Numbered from the stretch's first letter, positions 53,740 to 63,271 are shown. The stretch: DNA of 64,000 nucleotides from CBFDBF01 sp050293315 (GCA_050293315.1 JBNKMS010000005.1:1-64000); one strand, 5' to 3'. Notes: generated from the letters alone by a model not told the origin. Program-made: numbers and translations.

Positions 53740-55013
53740 AAGGGGTCTCCAGTGCGGGCCTGCTCCTTTTCCCGGATCAAAGACGCAACAACATCATCGA
53801 TTACCTGCAATCCTTCTCTGAGGATATCCTCCTCAATAGTCAGTGGTGGCAGGAATTTTACAACCTGATCCTCAGAGCCAGCTGTCTCGATCACCAGGCC
53901 ATTCTCAAAGGCCTTGGCTGAGACCTCGCTTGCCATGCCGTGCTGGGGCAGCTCCAGACCCCAGATCATGCCGCGACCTCTAAATTTCAGATTCCACTGC
54001 GGATGTTTATCGACTATCTTCTGCAGCTCCTGCTGAATGATGTCGCCTTTATACGCGATAGACTTGGAGAGTTCGTCATTGTCCCAGTATGACAGCAGCT
54101 CTGTTGCCGCGATAAATGCGAGATTATTGCCACGAAAGGTGCCGGTATGCTCGCCTGGCTTCCACTGGTCAAGTTCAGGGCGCATCAGCAATATGGCCAT
54201 AGGCAGACCACCGCCGATGGATTTTGACAATGTAATCATATCCGGTTTGATGCCGGCCTCCTCGAAGCTGAAGAAGGTGCCGGTACGTCCGTTACCTACC
54301 TGGATATCATCGATAATCAACAAGATGTCGAAGTCTCTACAGAGCTGTTCCAGTTTGCGCAACCAATCCAGGCTGGCAACATTTACCCCGCCTTCACCCT
54401 GTATGGTTTCAACAATAATTGCTGCCGGCGCATCGATACCGCTGCTGCCGTCACTGATCATCTTGCGCAGATACTCAATAGTATCGACGTCAGGACCAAA
54501 ATAACCGTCAAAAGGCAGACTGTCCGCATTATTACGTGCGCCGTAGGACTCATCGCGATAAAAATCATTACCGGTTACAGCCAGTGATCCCATGGTTAGC
54601 CCATGATAGCCGTTAGTAAATGCGATAATATTTGAACGACGCTTGACCATACGCGCCAGTTTGAGTGATGTCTCAACCACATTGGCGCCAGTGGGTCCGG
54701 TGAACTGCACCTTATATTCCATATTCCTTGGCGCCAGGATAGTGTCCCTGAATTTGTGCAAGAAGGCGCGCTTAATCACGGTTGCCTTATCCAAAGCATG
54801 CACTATCCCGTCACGCTGCAGGTATTCGATGATGGCTTGCGTCACCGCCGGATTGTTGTGGCCGTAATTGAGGGTGCCGGCACCTGCGAAAAAATCGATA
54901 AAACGATTGCCATGCTCGTCAAACAGATAGGCGCCTTGTGCCGTATCAAATACGACTGGGAATGAGCGTACATATCCTCGCACATTGGATTCCATGTCTT
55001 CGAAAATTCTCAT
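53736..55013 (-). CDS. ectB: Diaminobutyrate--2-oxoglutarate transaminase
   Basis: PLP aminotransferase making 2,4-diaminobutyrate from aspartate semialdehyde, first ectoine step. 425 residues: FDTAQGAYLFDEHGNRFIDF, FTGPTGANVVETSLKLAR, TIQGEGGVNVAS, IIDDIQVGNGRTGTFFSFE and the PLP Lys in ITLSKSIGGGLPMAI. Order ectA-B-C is the standard one. Confidence 0.95.
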   Translation of the reverse strand: MRIFEDMESNVRGYVRSFPVVFDTAQGAYLFDEHGNRFIDFFAGAGTLNYGHNNPAVTQAIIEYLQRDGIVHALDKATVIKRAFLHKFRDTILAPRNMEYKVQFTGPTGANVVETSLKLARMVKRRSNIIAFTNGYHGLTMGSLAVTGNDFYRDESYGARNNADSLPFDGYFGPDVDTIEYLRKMISDGSSGIDAPAAIIVETIQGEGGVNVASLDWLRKLEQLCRDFDILLIIDDIQVGNGRTGTFFSFEEAGIKPDMITLSKSIGGGLPMAILLMRPELDQWKPGEHTGTFRGNNLAFIAATELLSYWDNDELSKSIAYKGDIIQQELQKIVDKHPQWNLKFRGRGMIWGLELPQHGMASEVSAKAFENGLVIETAGSEDQVVKFLPPLTIEEDILREGLQVIDDVVASLIREKEQARTGDPL

Positions 55014-55057
55014 GATGAGTTTACCGCCTCTTGTTTGTAGTTAAATTTTTGCAACCA

Positions 55058-55579
55058 CTATTTTATGGCCGACAATTGAATTGGGGTGATGGAGAAAAGC
55101 GCTTCGGCTTCATGCCCTTCTCCCGGAAACCACGCGCTACGGAAATAATCAGGATGTTCCTGCAGTGAGCCATTTACTCTCTTGGCCAGAGATGAGAACA
55201 GGGCGCGGGATGCTGTATTGGATGGAGTGATGGTGGTGTTTAAGACTTGTACGTTTTTACAAGCCTCTCGTCTCAAGAGATTATGCAACATCTCCAATGC
55301 CAACCCCTGCTGGCGCATACTCGCCGCCACTCCAACCTGCCATACAAAAATTGAGTTGGATGCCTGCGGTGGTATATATGCGGACACGAAACCCACCACC
55401 TCTCCATCTTTCTCTGCAACTACGCTGGTTTCGGCGAAATGCTCGCCAATAAGGCAATAGGCATAAGGGGAATTCAGATCAAGCACTTCAGTCTCGCGAG
55501 TCAACTGCCACAAAGCCAGCCCATCAGAGGCTTTGGGGGTGCGGAGATCTACAGTAGCATTGCGTGATATTATCTTCAT
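55058..55579 (-). CDS. ectA: L-2,4-diaminobutyrate acetyltransferase
   Basis: GNAT acetyltransferase forming N-gamma-acetyl-diaminobutyrate. The start chosen (MKIISRNATVDLRTPK) gives 173 residues. Visible parts: LDLNSPYAYCLIGEHFAETS, VGFVSAYIPPQ, the acetyl-CoA loop QVGVAASMRQQGLALEML and TTITPSNTASRALFSSLA. It begins the ectABC unit; no ectR or ask_ect gene lies alongside. Confidence 0.93.
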   Translation of the reverse strand: MKIISRNATVDLRTPKASDGLALWQLTRETEVLDLNSPYAYCLIGEHFAETSVVAEKDGEVVGFVSAYIPPQASNSIFVWQVGVAASMRQQGLALEMLHNLLRREACKNVQVLNTTITPSNTASRALFSSLAKRVNGSLQEHPDYFRSAWFPGEGHEAEALFSITPIQLSAIK

Positions 55580-55952
55580 CCACTCACCACATGTTCCTCC
55601 AAGCAAACACCACAATACCCTTCACAGCATACTGTTTAGGCCGTGGGTGCAAAAGTTGGCGTTGTTGCAGCTTCCGGAATAAGGTGCCAGCTTAGGGCGA
55701 TTCGGATTCAGAAAACTTACAGATGTCTTGTTTAGCCATAAAATACTCGGCAAAACCAAGCAGAATAGGGACAAAGATAGAGATCAACAACAACGATCAG
55801 CCCGCTCTTAAAAAATATTGTCCTCTGCGAGTATAACAAATATAGTGTATCGCCTCAAACAGGCCATATTTTGTGATAAAAACCGTCACTCCAAATTATA
55901 ATTAATTAAACTATTATGTAGTCACATGTAGTGAAAATTTTTTCCGGACAAT
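55580..55952. other. Intergenic region between ectA and a hypothetical gene
   Basis: About 370 bp, increasingly A+T-rich toward the right (TTATAATTAATTAAACT). It must hold the ectABC promoter (reverse strand) and one for the rightward gene. No RNA gene, repeat or convincing -35/-10 pair was found. Confidence 0.5.
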
Positions 55953-56471
55953 ATGAAAATGAAACTGCATAGCGAGATATCTATAAACGACAAAAAATAT
56001 CCCAAGGGGGCCAATATTCCCTGGGCTATGATTTACCCATTTTTCATGATCCATATGCTGATGTTCGGCCTGTCCGGATTTTTTATGGCATACACGGATG
56101 ATGGGCCACCGATACTCTTTCTTTATGCACACGGTGGCTTTGCGATATTGGTCTATTTAGTATTCTACCTGGCTATATTCGGGCGCGATGAGGTCAAGTG
56201 GATGTTCATCAACGCCGGGCTTGGCCTGCTTGGTATCTATACCCAGATCGACTGGATACTCTCTCTCTTCGGCAAGGATATCAGCAACTATCCATTCTAC
56301 GTACACGTTATCCCCTTCCTATATTTCGTGCTCTACACCTTCCTAATCAGGCAGGCAGTAATTGATCTTACAGGGTCGAGGGAAGATGCTGGCAAGCAGA
56401 AGAGGGTGGAATTCATATATGTCATCGCCTCTGTTGCTATCTATATAGGATCCTATCTCCTGAACAGGTGA
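55953..56471 (+). CDS. Hypothetical membrane protein
   Basis: Not recognised. 172 residues with about five helices (MIYPFFMIHMLMFGLSGFFM, ILFLYAHGGFAILVYLVFYL, WMFINAGLGLLGIYTQI, VHVIPFLYFVLYTFLI and IYVIASVAIYIGSYLL). A second ATG 6 nt in is possible. It stands alone between two reverse-strand genes. Confidence 0.7.
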   Translation: MKMKLHSEISINDKKYPKGANIPWAMIYPFFMIHMLMFGLSGFFMAYTDDGPPILFLYAHGGFAILVYLVFYLAIFGRDEVKWMFINAGLGLLGIYTQIDWILSLFGKDISNYPFYVHVIPFLYFVLYTFLIRQAVIDLTGSREDAGKQKRVEFIYVIASVAIYIGSYLLNR

Positions 56472-56567
56472 TACACAAACACCAGTAAAAGCTAAAAGCA
56501 GCTGAGGGCTTTATTGATTATAGTCTTTGTATCGATCATATAAGCTGTACAGCTATAAGGCTGCTCC

Positions 56568-58145
56568 TTAATTTTCCGGCTTGACTATCTTCATCAACGG
56601 CGAGAGATGCTTCTCAAAATGCTTCCAGCGCGCCATGGAGCTTGTGTAAATTGGTTTTCGCACCTGTGAGGCACTGGCTGTCTTTACTGCTCGTCTGTTT
56701 TTATGAAATTTGAGGCAATCTGGATCCCATGGTAACTCGAGATACTCAAGAATACGCCTTGCTTCATGCTCGATATCAGATACTACATTCTCATATCTTA
56801 CATCCAAAATCCTGCCCGGTGGCAGCACACTATGCCAGTGTTCCATCGCTGTTCTGTAACGCAGATACTGTCTTCCCAGAGACTCAAGATCATAACTAAA
56901 TTCCTGGCCTTCCGAAAAATTGATGGCATAACAAGAGAAGCAGGTATCCATCGGATCACGCATTGAATGGATAATTTTCGCTTGAGGTAAAATCAAATGG
57001 ATCAGGCCTATATTGTTATAGTTGCCTGGCATTTTGTCGGTAATATAATGCACATCAGGCGCAAGCTCCCACACCCGGTCGAGATATTTCTGTCCAACAG
57101 CGCGCATGGAAGAAAGCGCGGCTTTATGATCTGTCAAATCCATGAAGCTTTCCGCCTCACTGATGATCTCACTTATTAATGGCAGCTCTCCTGCACCGAA
57201 TGTTTCATGATGACTGGAGATAATCTGCTCGATGAGCGTCGAACCAGAACGCGGCATGCCAACAATAAATATAGGCACCCGCGGGTCCTCAACATATGCT
57301 AATGAGTCGGCAATGGATGCATACTCCTCAAAGAGATTGCTTGAGTATATACCGCACAACCTATCTAGAAACTTATCTGCCTTAGCGTCACTGTAAGGAT
57401 TTGTTTGAGCACACAGACTGTTACCCTCCGCATACGCACTAAAGGCTTTATCGTATTGCCCCGCATGCTCCATGACCTTGCCCATCGCAAAACCCAATTT
57501 AGCCCTATCATTCAGAGGCAATGATTCACGACCGGCGTAGACCCCCTCAAGCAGCTGGGGACTCAAACCGTTTATTATGCTTGGGAAATGAGAAATCGCA
57601 GTCGTCAATATATTCACATCATAAGGATCCAGCTCGACCGCCTTTGTCAACCATTGTTCTGCCTCATCAATTTTACCTAATAAAATCATCATGGAACCAA
57701 TGTTGCGATGCGCGGATGCGGAATTTGGGTCAATGGATAACGCCCGACGGAAAGAAGCATCTGCATCATCGTAATAATCTAAATACTTTTGTGACATACC
57801 CAAATTGTTATATGCCTCAGCATAATCAGGGTTAATATCGATTGCCCGTTTGAACTTCTCCACCGCAGCTGTGAAATCAGAATTCTCTTTATCGATCAGC
57901 CCCAGATTTAACCAAGCTTCGGCAGAAGTGTTATCTATAGCAATGGCGCTCTGACATAGCTCCTTTGCCTCGTCTAGTTTATTTAACTTGATCAATGTGG
58001 CTGCAAGGTTTGTTATGGTCGAAACCCTATCCGGCAAATTTCTCAGTGATTCACGGAAATTATCTTCTGCGACAAGATAATCTCCACGCTGAAAACTGTT
58101 CATCCCGGACAGAAATAGAGTCTTGGCTAATTCAAAATTACTCAT
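56568..58145 (-). CDS. TPR-repeat sulfotransferase family protein
   Basis: Predicted PAPS-dependent sulfotransferase with an N-terminal TPR array. Residues 5-180 hold about five TPRs (GDYLVAEDNFRESLRNLP, AEAWLNLGLIDKENSDF, AEAYNNLGMSQKYLDYYDDA). The catalytic part (about 270-500) has the 5'-phosphosulfate loop VGMPRSGSTLIEQIISSH, MPGNYNNIGLIHLILP and HSMRDPMDTCFSCYAINF with the 3'-phosphate-binding Arg/Ser. No signal peptide. Bacterial proteins of this type are mostly uncharacterised; the acceptor is unknown. Confidence 0.87.
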   Translation of the reverse strand: MSNFELAKTLFLSGMNSFQRGDYLVAEDNFRESLRNLPDRVSTITNLAATLIKLNKLDEAKELCQSAIAIDNTSAEAWLNLGLIDKENSDFTAAVEKFKRAIDINPDYAEAYNNLGMSQKYLDYYDDADASFRRALSIDPNSASAHRNIGSMMILLGKIDEAEQWLTKAVELDPYDVNILTTAISHFPSIINGLSPQLLEGVYAGRESLPLNDRAKLGFAMGKVMEHAGQYDKAFSAYAEGNSLCAQTNPYSDAKADKFLDRLCGIYSSNLFEEYASIADSLAYVEDPRVPIFIVGMPRSGSTLIEQIISSHHETFGAGELPLISEIISEAESFMDLTDHKAALSSMRAVGQKYLDRVWELAPDVHYITDKMPGNYNNIGLIHLILPQAKIIHSMRDPMDTCFSCYAINFSEGQEFSYDLESLGRQYLRYRTAMEHWHSVLPPGRILDVRYENVVSDIEHEARRILEYLELPWDPDCLKFHKNRRAVKTASASQVRKPIYTSSMARWKHFEKHLSPLMKIVKPEN

Positions 58146-58332
58146 GAATAGATAGTTATATAGTGATTAGGCGGCATAACCTCAAACATCCTCATCCAAT
58201 TACAGAGGCATAATCCCAGCAGTTATTACCTCTACGCACCTACAGCGTTGCTGAATTATGCATGCACGTGCATTATTAGACTATAGTGTATTTCCATAGT
58301 ACCTATATCTGCCATGGTTTAGAATAGTCGTC

Positions 58333-59214
58333 ATGCACTGGCTCCTACTCACCTTGATCAGCGCATTCAGTCTGGCCTCGGCAGATGCTGCCACCAAACA
58401 TTGGTTGCGAGATTACGATGCCAGAGAGCTGGCCTTGATCCGGCTTACCCTATCCGGTTTACTACTTAGCCCCCTGCTACTGCTACAACCATTTCCCGCA
58501 CTACCACTCGAGTTCTGGGGGTGGATCGCCCTGTTAATGCCACTGGAGATCATTGCCCTGTTACTCTACATACAGGCGATTCGCGACTATCCACTGTGGC
58601 AGACTCTGCCCTATCTGGCCTTTACCCCGGTGTTTGTTACATTAACCGGCTGGGTGCTTTTAGCAGAGAGGGTCTCATTGTTGGGTTTTGCCGGCATCTT
58701 TCTCATATTTACCGGGGCATGGATTCTAAACCTTGAGACTAATACGTATAACAGAAGACATGGACTGCTTTCACCGTTAGCTGCAATCCTGCAGGGCCGC
58801 GGCGCCAGACTCATGCTGGTGGTGGCGATCATTTACAGCATAACCTCAGTTGGTGGAAAGGCTGCTATGCAATATATGCCGGCAGCACTATTTGGACCAT
58901 TTTATTTTGCGTTACTGGGCTCCCTGACCCTGCTCGTGTTTCTAATACACAGGCCTAAAGTACTCCGCGCACTCTACCGCAGACCAACCCCAAACATTAC
59001 GATCGCTCTGTTTATGGCGGTGATGGCAATCACCCACTTCCTGGCCATACAGCAGATAGAGGCCGCCTATATGATCGCAATCAAACGCAGCAATATGTTA
59101 TTCGGCATACTCTTCGGCGCCATTCTGTTTAACGAGGAGGGCCTAAGGACCCACATGACAGGGGGAGGACTTATGCTTGCTGGGGTCGCCCTGATTGCCT
59201 TAGGTAGTCAGTAG
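58333..59214 (+). CDS. EamA/DMT-superfamily transporter
   Basis: Ten-helix inner-membrane transporter of the drug/metabolite superfamily, usually an exporter of amino acids or metabolites. 293 residues in two homologous five-helix halves: ASADAATKHWLRDYDARELALIRLTLSG in the first (shown in part: DARELALIRLTLSG), AIIYSITSVGGKAAMQYM at the start of the second. The second half ends with ILFGAILFNEEGLRTHMTGGGLMLAG, the conserved EamA ending. Substrate unknown. Confidence 0.85.
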   Translation: MHWLLLTLISAFSLASADAATKHWLRDYDARELALIRLTLSGLLLSPLLLLQPFPALPLEFWGWIALLMPLEIIALLLYIQAIRDYPLWQTLPYLAFTPVFVTLTGWVLLAERVSLLGFAGIFLIFTGAWILNLETNTYNRRHGLLSPLAAILQGRGARLMLVVAIIYSITSVGGKAAMQYMPAALFGPFYFALLGSLTLLVFLIHRPKVLRALYRRPTPNITIALFMAVMAITHFLAIQQIEAAYMIAIKRSNMLFGILFGAILFNEEGLRTHMTGGGLMLAGVALIALGSQ

Positions 59215-59309
59215 TAGAGCCTTTGGGGCCAACTTAAAAAGCGGTAATTAAGGTGGTAAAAAAACCCTTTTCCGCGCTCCCCTTTTCCTTTAGCCACCCA
59301 GGCAGGCCG

Positions 59310-59325
59310 ATTGACAATTGTCAAT
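59310..59325. promoter_or_regulatory. 16-bp perfect palindrome, possible MarR-type operator
   Basis: ATTGACAATTGTCAAT is a perfect palindrome overlapping the putative -35 of the promoter for the next gene. MarR-family operators often have this form. No regulator gene is adjacent. Confidence 0.5.
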
Positions 59326-59348
59326 TAACCTAAGAATTTGATTATAAT
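59318..59348 (+). promoter_or_regulatory. Putative sigma-70 promoter
   Basis: TTGTCA (-35), 19-bp spacer, TATAAT (-10), 62 nt before the start of the hypothetical gene at 59411. The spacer is slightly long; the upstream TTGACA is at 26 bp and so too far. Confidence 0.4.
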
Positions 59349-59410
59349 GCCACTCCCGTGCATACCGGCCACCTAGAGCTGGAACACACCCATGAATTTG
59401 AGGAGATATT

Positions 59411-59956
59411 ATGATCACCAGTAAACCGGAATATGATGTCGGCCATGCCGAGATGAAACTGGCCACCATCCCCCACGACATTCTGCTGTTTAATCTAATC
59501 GGCAACCATATCCTGATCCAGGTGCTAGTGGGCGGCTTGGCCAATAGCTTCCCGTTTCTGCTTCTGATCCCACCGGCGATATCCATATCCCTGATCAGCT
59601 ACACCCTGTGGCGTGCCGGCAAATCTCCCCAGCGGGATACCCCTTTCGTACAGTGCCACTGGGCCGTAGCCGCCAAACGTACCCGGCTGTTCCTGGTCAT
59701 GCTCGGAGTTCTGGCGACAGCCTCCACTTTTGCCGCACTTGCCCACTTCTATATGGGCATGATGCAAGAGGCGGCGATAGCTGTAGTGATAGGCGGCGGA
59801 CTGCTTCCTGTAATGGTAACTATGCTAATCCTGATCATGATGGAGTCCGAGGCCCTGCACATGGCCAGGCACAGAAGGGCACCCCGTTGCACCAATATTC
59901 TGGATGAGCAGGATGCCTTCCAGCCGTCTGTAGAGGAGATTGCGGAGGTGGCCTGA
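59411..59956 (+). CDS. Hypothetical membrane protein
   Basis: Not recognised. 181 residues with about three membrane segments: ANSFPFLLLIPPAISISLISY, LFLVMLGVLATASTFAALAHF and EAAIAVVIGGGLLPVMVTMLIL. A cytoplasmic HWAVAAKRTR loop lies between, and the tail is acidic (EQDAFQPSVEEIAEVA). TGAGGAGATATT precedes the ATG, a strong SD. It has its own probable promoter. Confidence 0.75.
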   Translation: MITSKPEYDVGHAEMKLATIPHDILLFNLIGNHILIQVLVGGLANSFPFLLLIPPAISISLISYTLWRAGKSPQRDTPFVQCHWAVAAKRTRLFLVMLGVLATASTFAALAHFYMGMMQEAAIAVVIGGGLLPVMVTMLILIMMESEALHMARHRRAPRCTNILDEQDAFQPSVEEIAEVA

Positions 59957-60033
59957 TGGGGCATTTACAGCAGATCATGTGGAGGCCAGATGGTATAAAA
60001 TAGGACGTATTTAGTCTCACCTGGGAGAACCAA

Positions 60034-60696
60034 ATGGATGCCATTCAATGCATCACCGGCCGCCGCAGTATCCGCAGGTTTAAACCTGATCCGGTACCGC
60101 CAGAGCTGCTCTCTGAGATAATCGACACCGCCAGGTGGAGTCCATCATATAAAAACAGCCAGCCATGGGAGGTGGTGCTCCTCTCCGGCGAAAAAAAGCA
60201 GGCCCTCTCCAGGATGCTACTAGAGAAGCTGGAGAACGGGGATAACCGCTGCCCAGATCTCGCTGCCCCAACCTCATGGCCTGAAGCGATAAAGGCCCGG
60301 ATAGACCACATGATGCAAGCGAGGCAGAAGGCCACTGGGATAGACCTGAGCGCCCCGGAAAATGTCATAAAATCGAAACGGGCAAACTTCAACTTCTACC
60401 ACGCACCCCACGGTATCTACCTGCTGCAGGATTGCTCTCTCAGCGAGTGGTCGCTGTTTGACCTGGGGCTGTTTGCCCAGAGCCTGATGCTAGCGGCCCA
60501 TGCCAAAGGTCTGGGCAGTGTACCGCAGGCCTATCTGACCGATTACGCCGAGGAGATCAAAGAGTTTCTTGCCATTCCGGCAAGCAAACGGTTGGTCTTG
60601 GGGATCTCAATCGGCTATCCGGATTTGGATGCGCCTGCCAACAACATGGGAAGAGAACGGGTAGAGAGTAGTGAATTCGTTACCTGGATGGAGTAG
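60034..60696 (+). CDS. Nitroreductase-family protein
   Basis: FMN-dependent oxidoreductase of the nitroreductase fold. 220 residues: FMN-binding TGRRSIRRFKPDPVP, WSPSYKNSQPWEVVLLSG, then DLGLFAQSLMLAAHAKGLG and LVLGISIGYPDLDAPAN. The natural substrate is not evident. GGGAGAACCAA precedes the ATG. It converges with the YaiI gene. Confidence 0.92.
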   Translation: MDAIQCITGRRSIRRFKPDPVPPELLSEIIDTARWSPSYKNSQPWEVVLLSGEKKQALSRMLLEKLENGDNRCPDLAAPTSWPEAIKARIDHMMQARQKATGIDLSAPENVIKSKRANFNFYHAPHGIYLLQDCSLSEWSLFDLGLFAQSLMLAAHAKGLGSVPQAYLTDYAEEIKEFLAIPASKRLVLGISIGYPDLDAPANNMGRERVESSEFVTWME

Positions 60697-60718
60697 GCGG
60701 CAACATAAAATAGCACAA

Positions 60719-61168
60719 TCAGCGCGTTCTCTGTTGCAGTATACGATCTAACGCATTGGCGAAGGCCTGACGATCACTCTTACTGATGGGCGAAGGACCG
60801 CCACTCACCTCTCCTATATCACGCATCTCCTGCATAAAGTTACGCATGGAGAGACGCTGTTGAATATTGTCCGGCGTATAGTGATCTCCCCTTGGATTTA
60901 TCGCGTCCGCGCCCTTCTCGATCACCGCTGCCGCCAATGGGATATCCGCCGTGATGACCAGATCACCTGCAACCACCTGCTGCACAATATAGTTGTCAGC
61001 CACGTCAAACCCACCTGATACCTGGACCGTCTGGATATATGCAGATGGCGGAGTGCGCAACGCCTGGTTCGCCACCAACGTAAGGGGCAGCCGTATTCGT
61101 TGGGCGGCACGGAAGAGGATCTCCTTGATTACATTGGGACAGGCATCGGCATCGACCCAGATATGCAT
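60719..61168 (-). CDS. YaiI/YqxD (DUF188) family protein
   Basis: Conserved PIN-like protein of unknown function. The start chosen (MHIWVDADACPNVIKEIL) gives 149 residues, matching the family, and that opening is its signature. VAGDLVITADIPLAAAVIEKG and INPRGDHYTPDNIQQRLSMR follow. An upstream in-frame start would add 39 unmatched residues. Confidence 0.92.
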   Translation of the reverse strand: MHIWVDADACPNVIKEILFRAAQRIRLPLTLVANQALRTPPSAYIQTVQVSGGFDVADNYIVQQVVAGDLVITADIPLAAAVIEKGADAINPRGDHYTPDNIQQRLSMRNFMQEMRDIGEVSGGPSPISKSDRQAFANALDRILQQRTR

Positions 61169-61345
61169 AACCGCTCCGCTCTTAATGTAATAGTGAAATA
61201 CTGAGGTATTTTCAGGCTTTTTCTGCCCATTTCCAACTTTATGGGCAATTCTCTCCAAAATAGCGTACAATCCGCGCCCTTTCACCTATCTTTACCCAGG
61301 ACGATCAATATCCGCCTGACAGCCCCCACTCCGGCAGAACAACTC

Positions 61346-63055
61346 ATGAATAGCGAAAACATCACTACCTTCTCCCAGCTGGCGCTGGCACCAGCCATCC
61401 TCCGATCGATCGCAGATGTTGGCTATGAGGCCCCATCGCCGATTCAGGCCCAGAGCATCCCGGCCCTGCTCGAGGGGCGCGACCTGCTCGGACAGGCCCA
61501 GACTGGGACCGGCAAGACCGCCGCCTTTTCTTTACCACTATTAAGCCGCCTGGATAGCTCTCTGAAGCAGCCGCAACTACTGGTACTGACCCCCACACGA
61601 GAGCTTGCGATCCAGGTATCTGAGGCTATCCAGACCTATGCCCGACATATCCCTGGATTCCATATCCTGCCGATCTACGGCGGCCAAAGTATGGAGATAC
61701 AGCTACGCCAGCTAAAGCGTGGAGTACAGGCTATTGTCGGCACCCCTGGGCGTGTCATGGATCACCTACGCCGCAAGACCATACAGCTTAAACATCTGCA
61801 GGCAATCGTCCTGGATGAGGCCGACGAGATGTTACGAATGGGCTTCATAGATGATGTCGAGTGGATCCTGGAGCAGACCCCAAAGCAGCGCCAGCTGGCC
61901 CTCTTTTCGGCCACCATGCCTGCTGCCATCGCGCGAGTCGCCAATCGCCATCTGAACAATCCGGTAGAGGTAAAGGTCAAGGCAAAGACCGCAACAGTAG
62001 ATACAATCAACCAACGCTTCTGGCAAGTGAGTGGACTGCATAAACTGGATGCCCTGACTCGAATACTGGAGACGGAAGAGTTTGATGCCGGCCTGATCTT
62101 TGTCCGCACCAAGAGCTCCACCGTAGAGCTGTCAGAGAAGCTGGAGGCACGCGGTTACGCCTGCGCCCCGCTGAATGGCGACATGAATCAGGCCCTGCGG
62201 GAACGCACAGTGGAACGTCTCAAGAATGGCGCCCTGGACCTGGTGGTTGCAACCGATGTGGCGGCCAGGGGGCTTGATGTAAAACGGATAAGCCATGTCT
62301 TCAATTACGACATACCAAACGACACCGAATCCTATATACATCGCATCGGTCGAACTGGGCGCGCCGGCAGTAAAGGTGAGGCGATACTGTTTGTCTCCCC
62401 ACGCGAACAGCGGATGCTACGAGCGATTGAAAAGGCGACCAGACAGAAGATCTCCCCTATACAGATGCCGTCGCGGGAGCAACTTACAGGCCACCGGGTA
62501 GATCGCTTCAAACAACTTATCAGCACTACCCTGGAGTCCCAGGAGTTGGGTTTCTTTGAGGAGCTCATCGACAGCTACCAGAGCGAGCACAATATCGGTA
62601 TGAGCGAGATTGCCGCCGCCCTGGCATATCTGGCGCAGTCAGAGCGCCCTCTCCAGATCGAAGAGCGCTCCCATAAAAGGCATAAAAGCGAACAACCCCA
62701 TGGAGAGCGCAAAAAGAGCGCACAAAAACAGCGTCCAAAACAACAACCGCTGCGTAGAGAGGATGAGATCCCGATGGACGCTTACCGTGTTGAGGTGGGA
62801 CGAGAGCACGGGGTCGAGGCGAAGAATATTATCGGGGCAATATCCAATGAGGCCGGGATTGAGAGTAAATTTATCGGCCGCGTAAAACTGCATGACAAAC
62901 ATAGCACTATAGAGCTACCTGAAGGGATGCCGAAAGATGTCTATAGACACCTAAAGAGGGTATGGGTCTGCGGCCATCAGCTTAAGATCAGCAAGACTGG
63001 CGACAGTGGCAAGAGGGCGAAAAAAGGCAGAAAAACAAAGCAGAGAAAGAGCTGA
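61346..63055 (+). CDS. deaD: DEAD-box ATP-dependent RNA helicase (DeaD/CsdA type)
   Basis: RNA helicase acting in ribosome assembly and mRNA turnover, often cold-induced. The start chosen (MNSENITTFSQLALAP) gives 569 residues. Motifs: Q motif YEAPSPIQAQSIP, Walker A AQTGTGKTAAF, PTRELAIQV, TPGRVMDHL, VLDEADEML, LFSATMP and HRIGRTGRAG. The C-terminus has a Lys-rich stretch, a DbpA-type RNA-binding domain (YRVEVGREHGVEAKNIIGAI) and a basic tail. A glutaredoxin remnant abuts the 3' end. Confidence 0.93.
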   Translation: MNSENITTFSQLALAPAILRSIADVGYEAPSPIQAQSIPALLEGRDLLGQAQTGTGKTAAFSLPLLSRLDSSLKQPQLLVLTPTRELAIQVSEAIQTYARHIPGFHILPIYGGQSMEIQLRQLKRGVQAIVGTPGRVMDHLRRKTIQLKHLQAIVLDEADEMLRMGFIDDVEWILEQTPKQRQLALFSATMPAAIARVANRHLNNPVEVKVKAKTATVDTINQRFWQVSGLHKLDALTRILETEEFDAGLIFVRTKSSTVELSEKLEARGYACAPLNGDMNQALRERTVERLKNGALDLVVATDVAARGLDVKRISHVFNYDIPNDTESYIHRIGRTGRAGSKGEAILFVSPREQRMLRAIEKATRQKISPIQMPSREQLTGHRVDRFKQLISTTLESQELGFFEELIDSYQSEHNIGMSEIAAALAYLAQSERPLQIEERSHKRHKSEQPHGERKKSAQKQRPKQQPLRREDEIPMDAYRVEVGREHGVEAKNIIGAISNEAGIESKFIGRVKLHDKHSTIELPEGMPKDVYRHLKRVWVCGHQLKISKTGDSGKRAKKGRKTKQRKS

Positions 63056-63084
63056 CCGAGACCACCTCAACCCATATATGTGCT

Positions 63085-63258
63085 ATGTTCAGTAAGAAGG
63101 GGATCCGCTATACCAAATATGATGTAGAGACCTCAGCAAAGGGCCAAAGAGATTATAAGAAGCTCGGCGGTGGTGGCGTACCCGTCATCAAGATTGGTAG
63201 CAAGGTGATGCGCGGCTTCTCCCAGGCGCGATTTGATTCGATATACAACTCCGGCTGA
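63085..63258 (+). pseudogene. Glutaredoxin-like fragment lacking the active site
   Basis: The 57 residues match the C-terminal two-thirds of a small glutaredoxin/NrdH-like protein: SKKGIRYTKYDVETSAKGQR, DYKKLGGGGVPVIKIGSK and MRGFSQARFDSIY, including the cis-Pro TVP-type turn (GVPVI). The N-terminal strand and CxxC active site are missing: in-frame sequence upstream reads TTSTHICAM and then runs toward the end of deaD. It starts 30 bp after the deaD stop codon. Most likely a decayed gene; no good SD was seen. Confidence 0.7.
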
Positions 63259-63271
63259 TCCGTAAGATACA

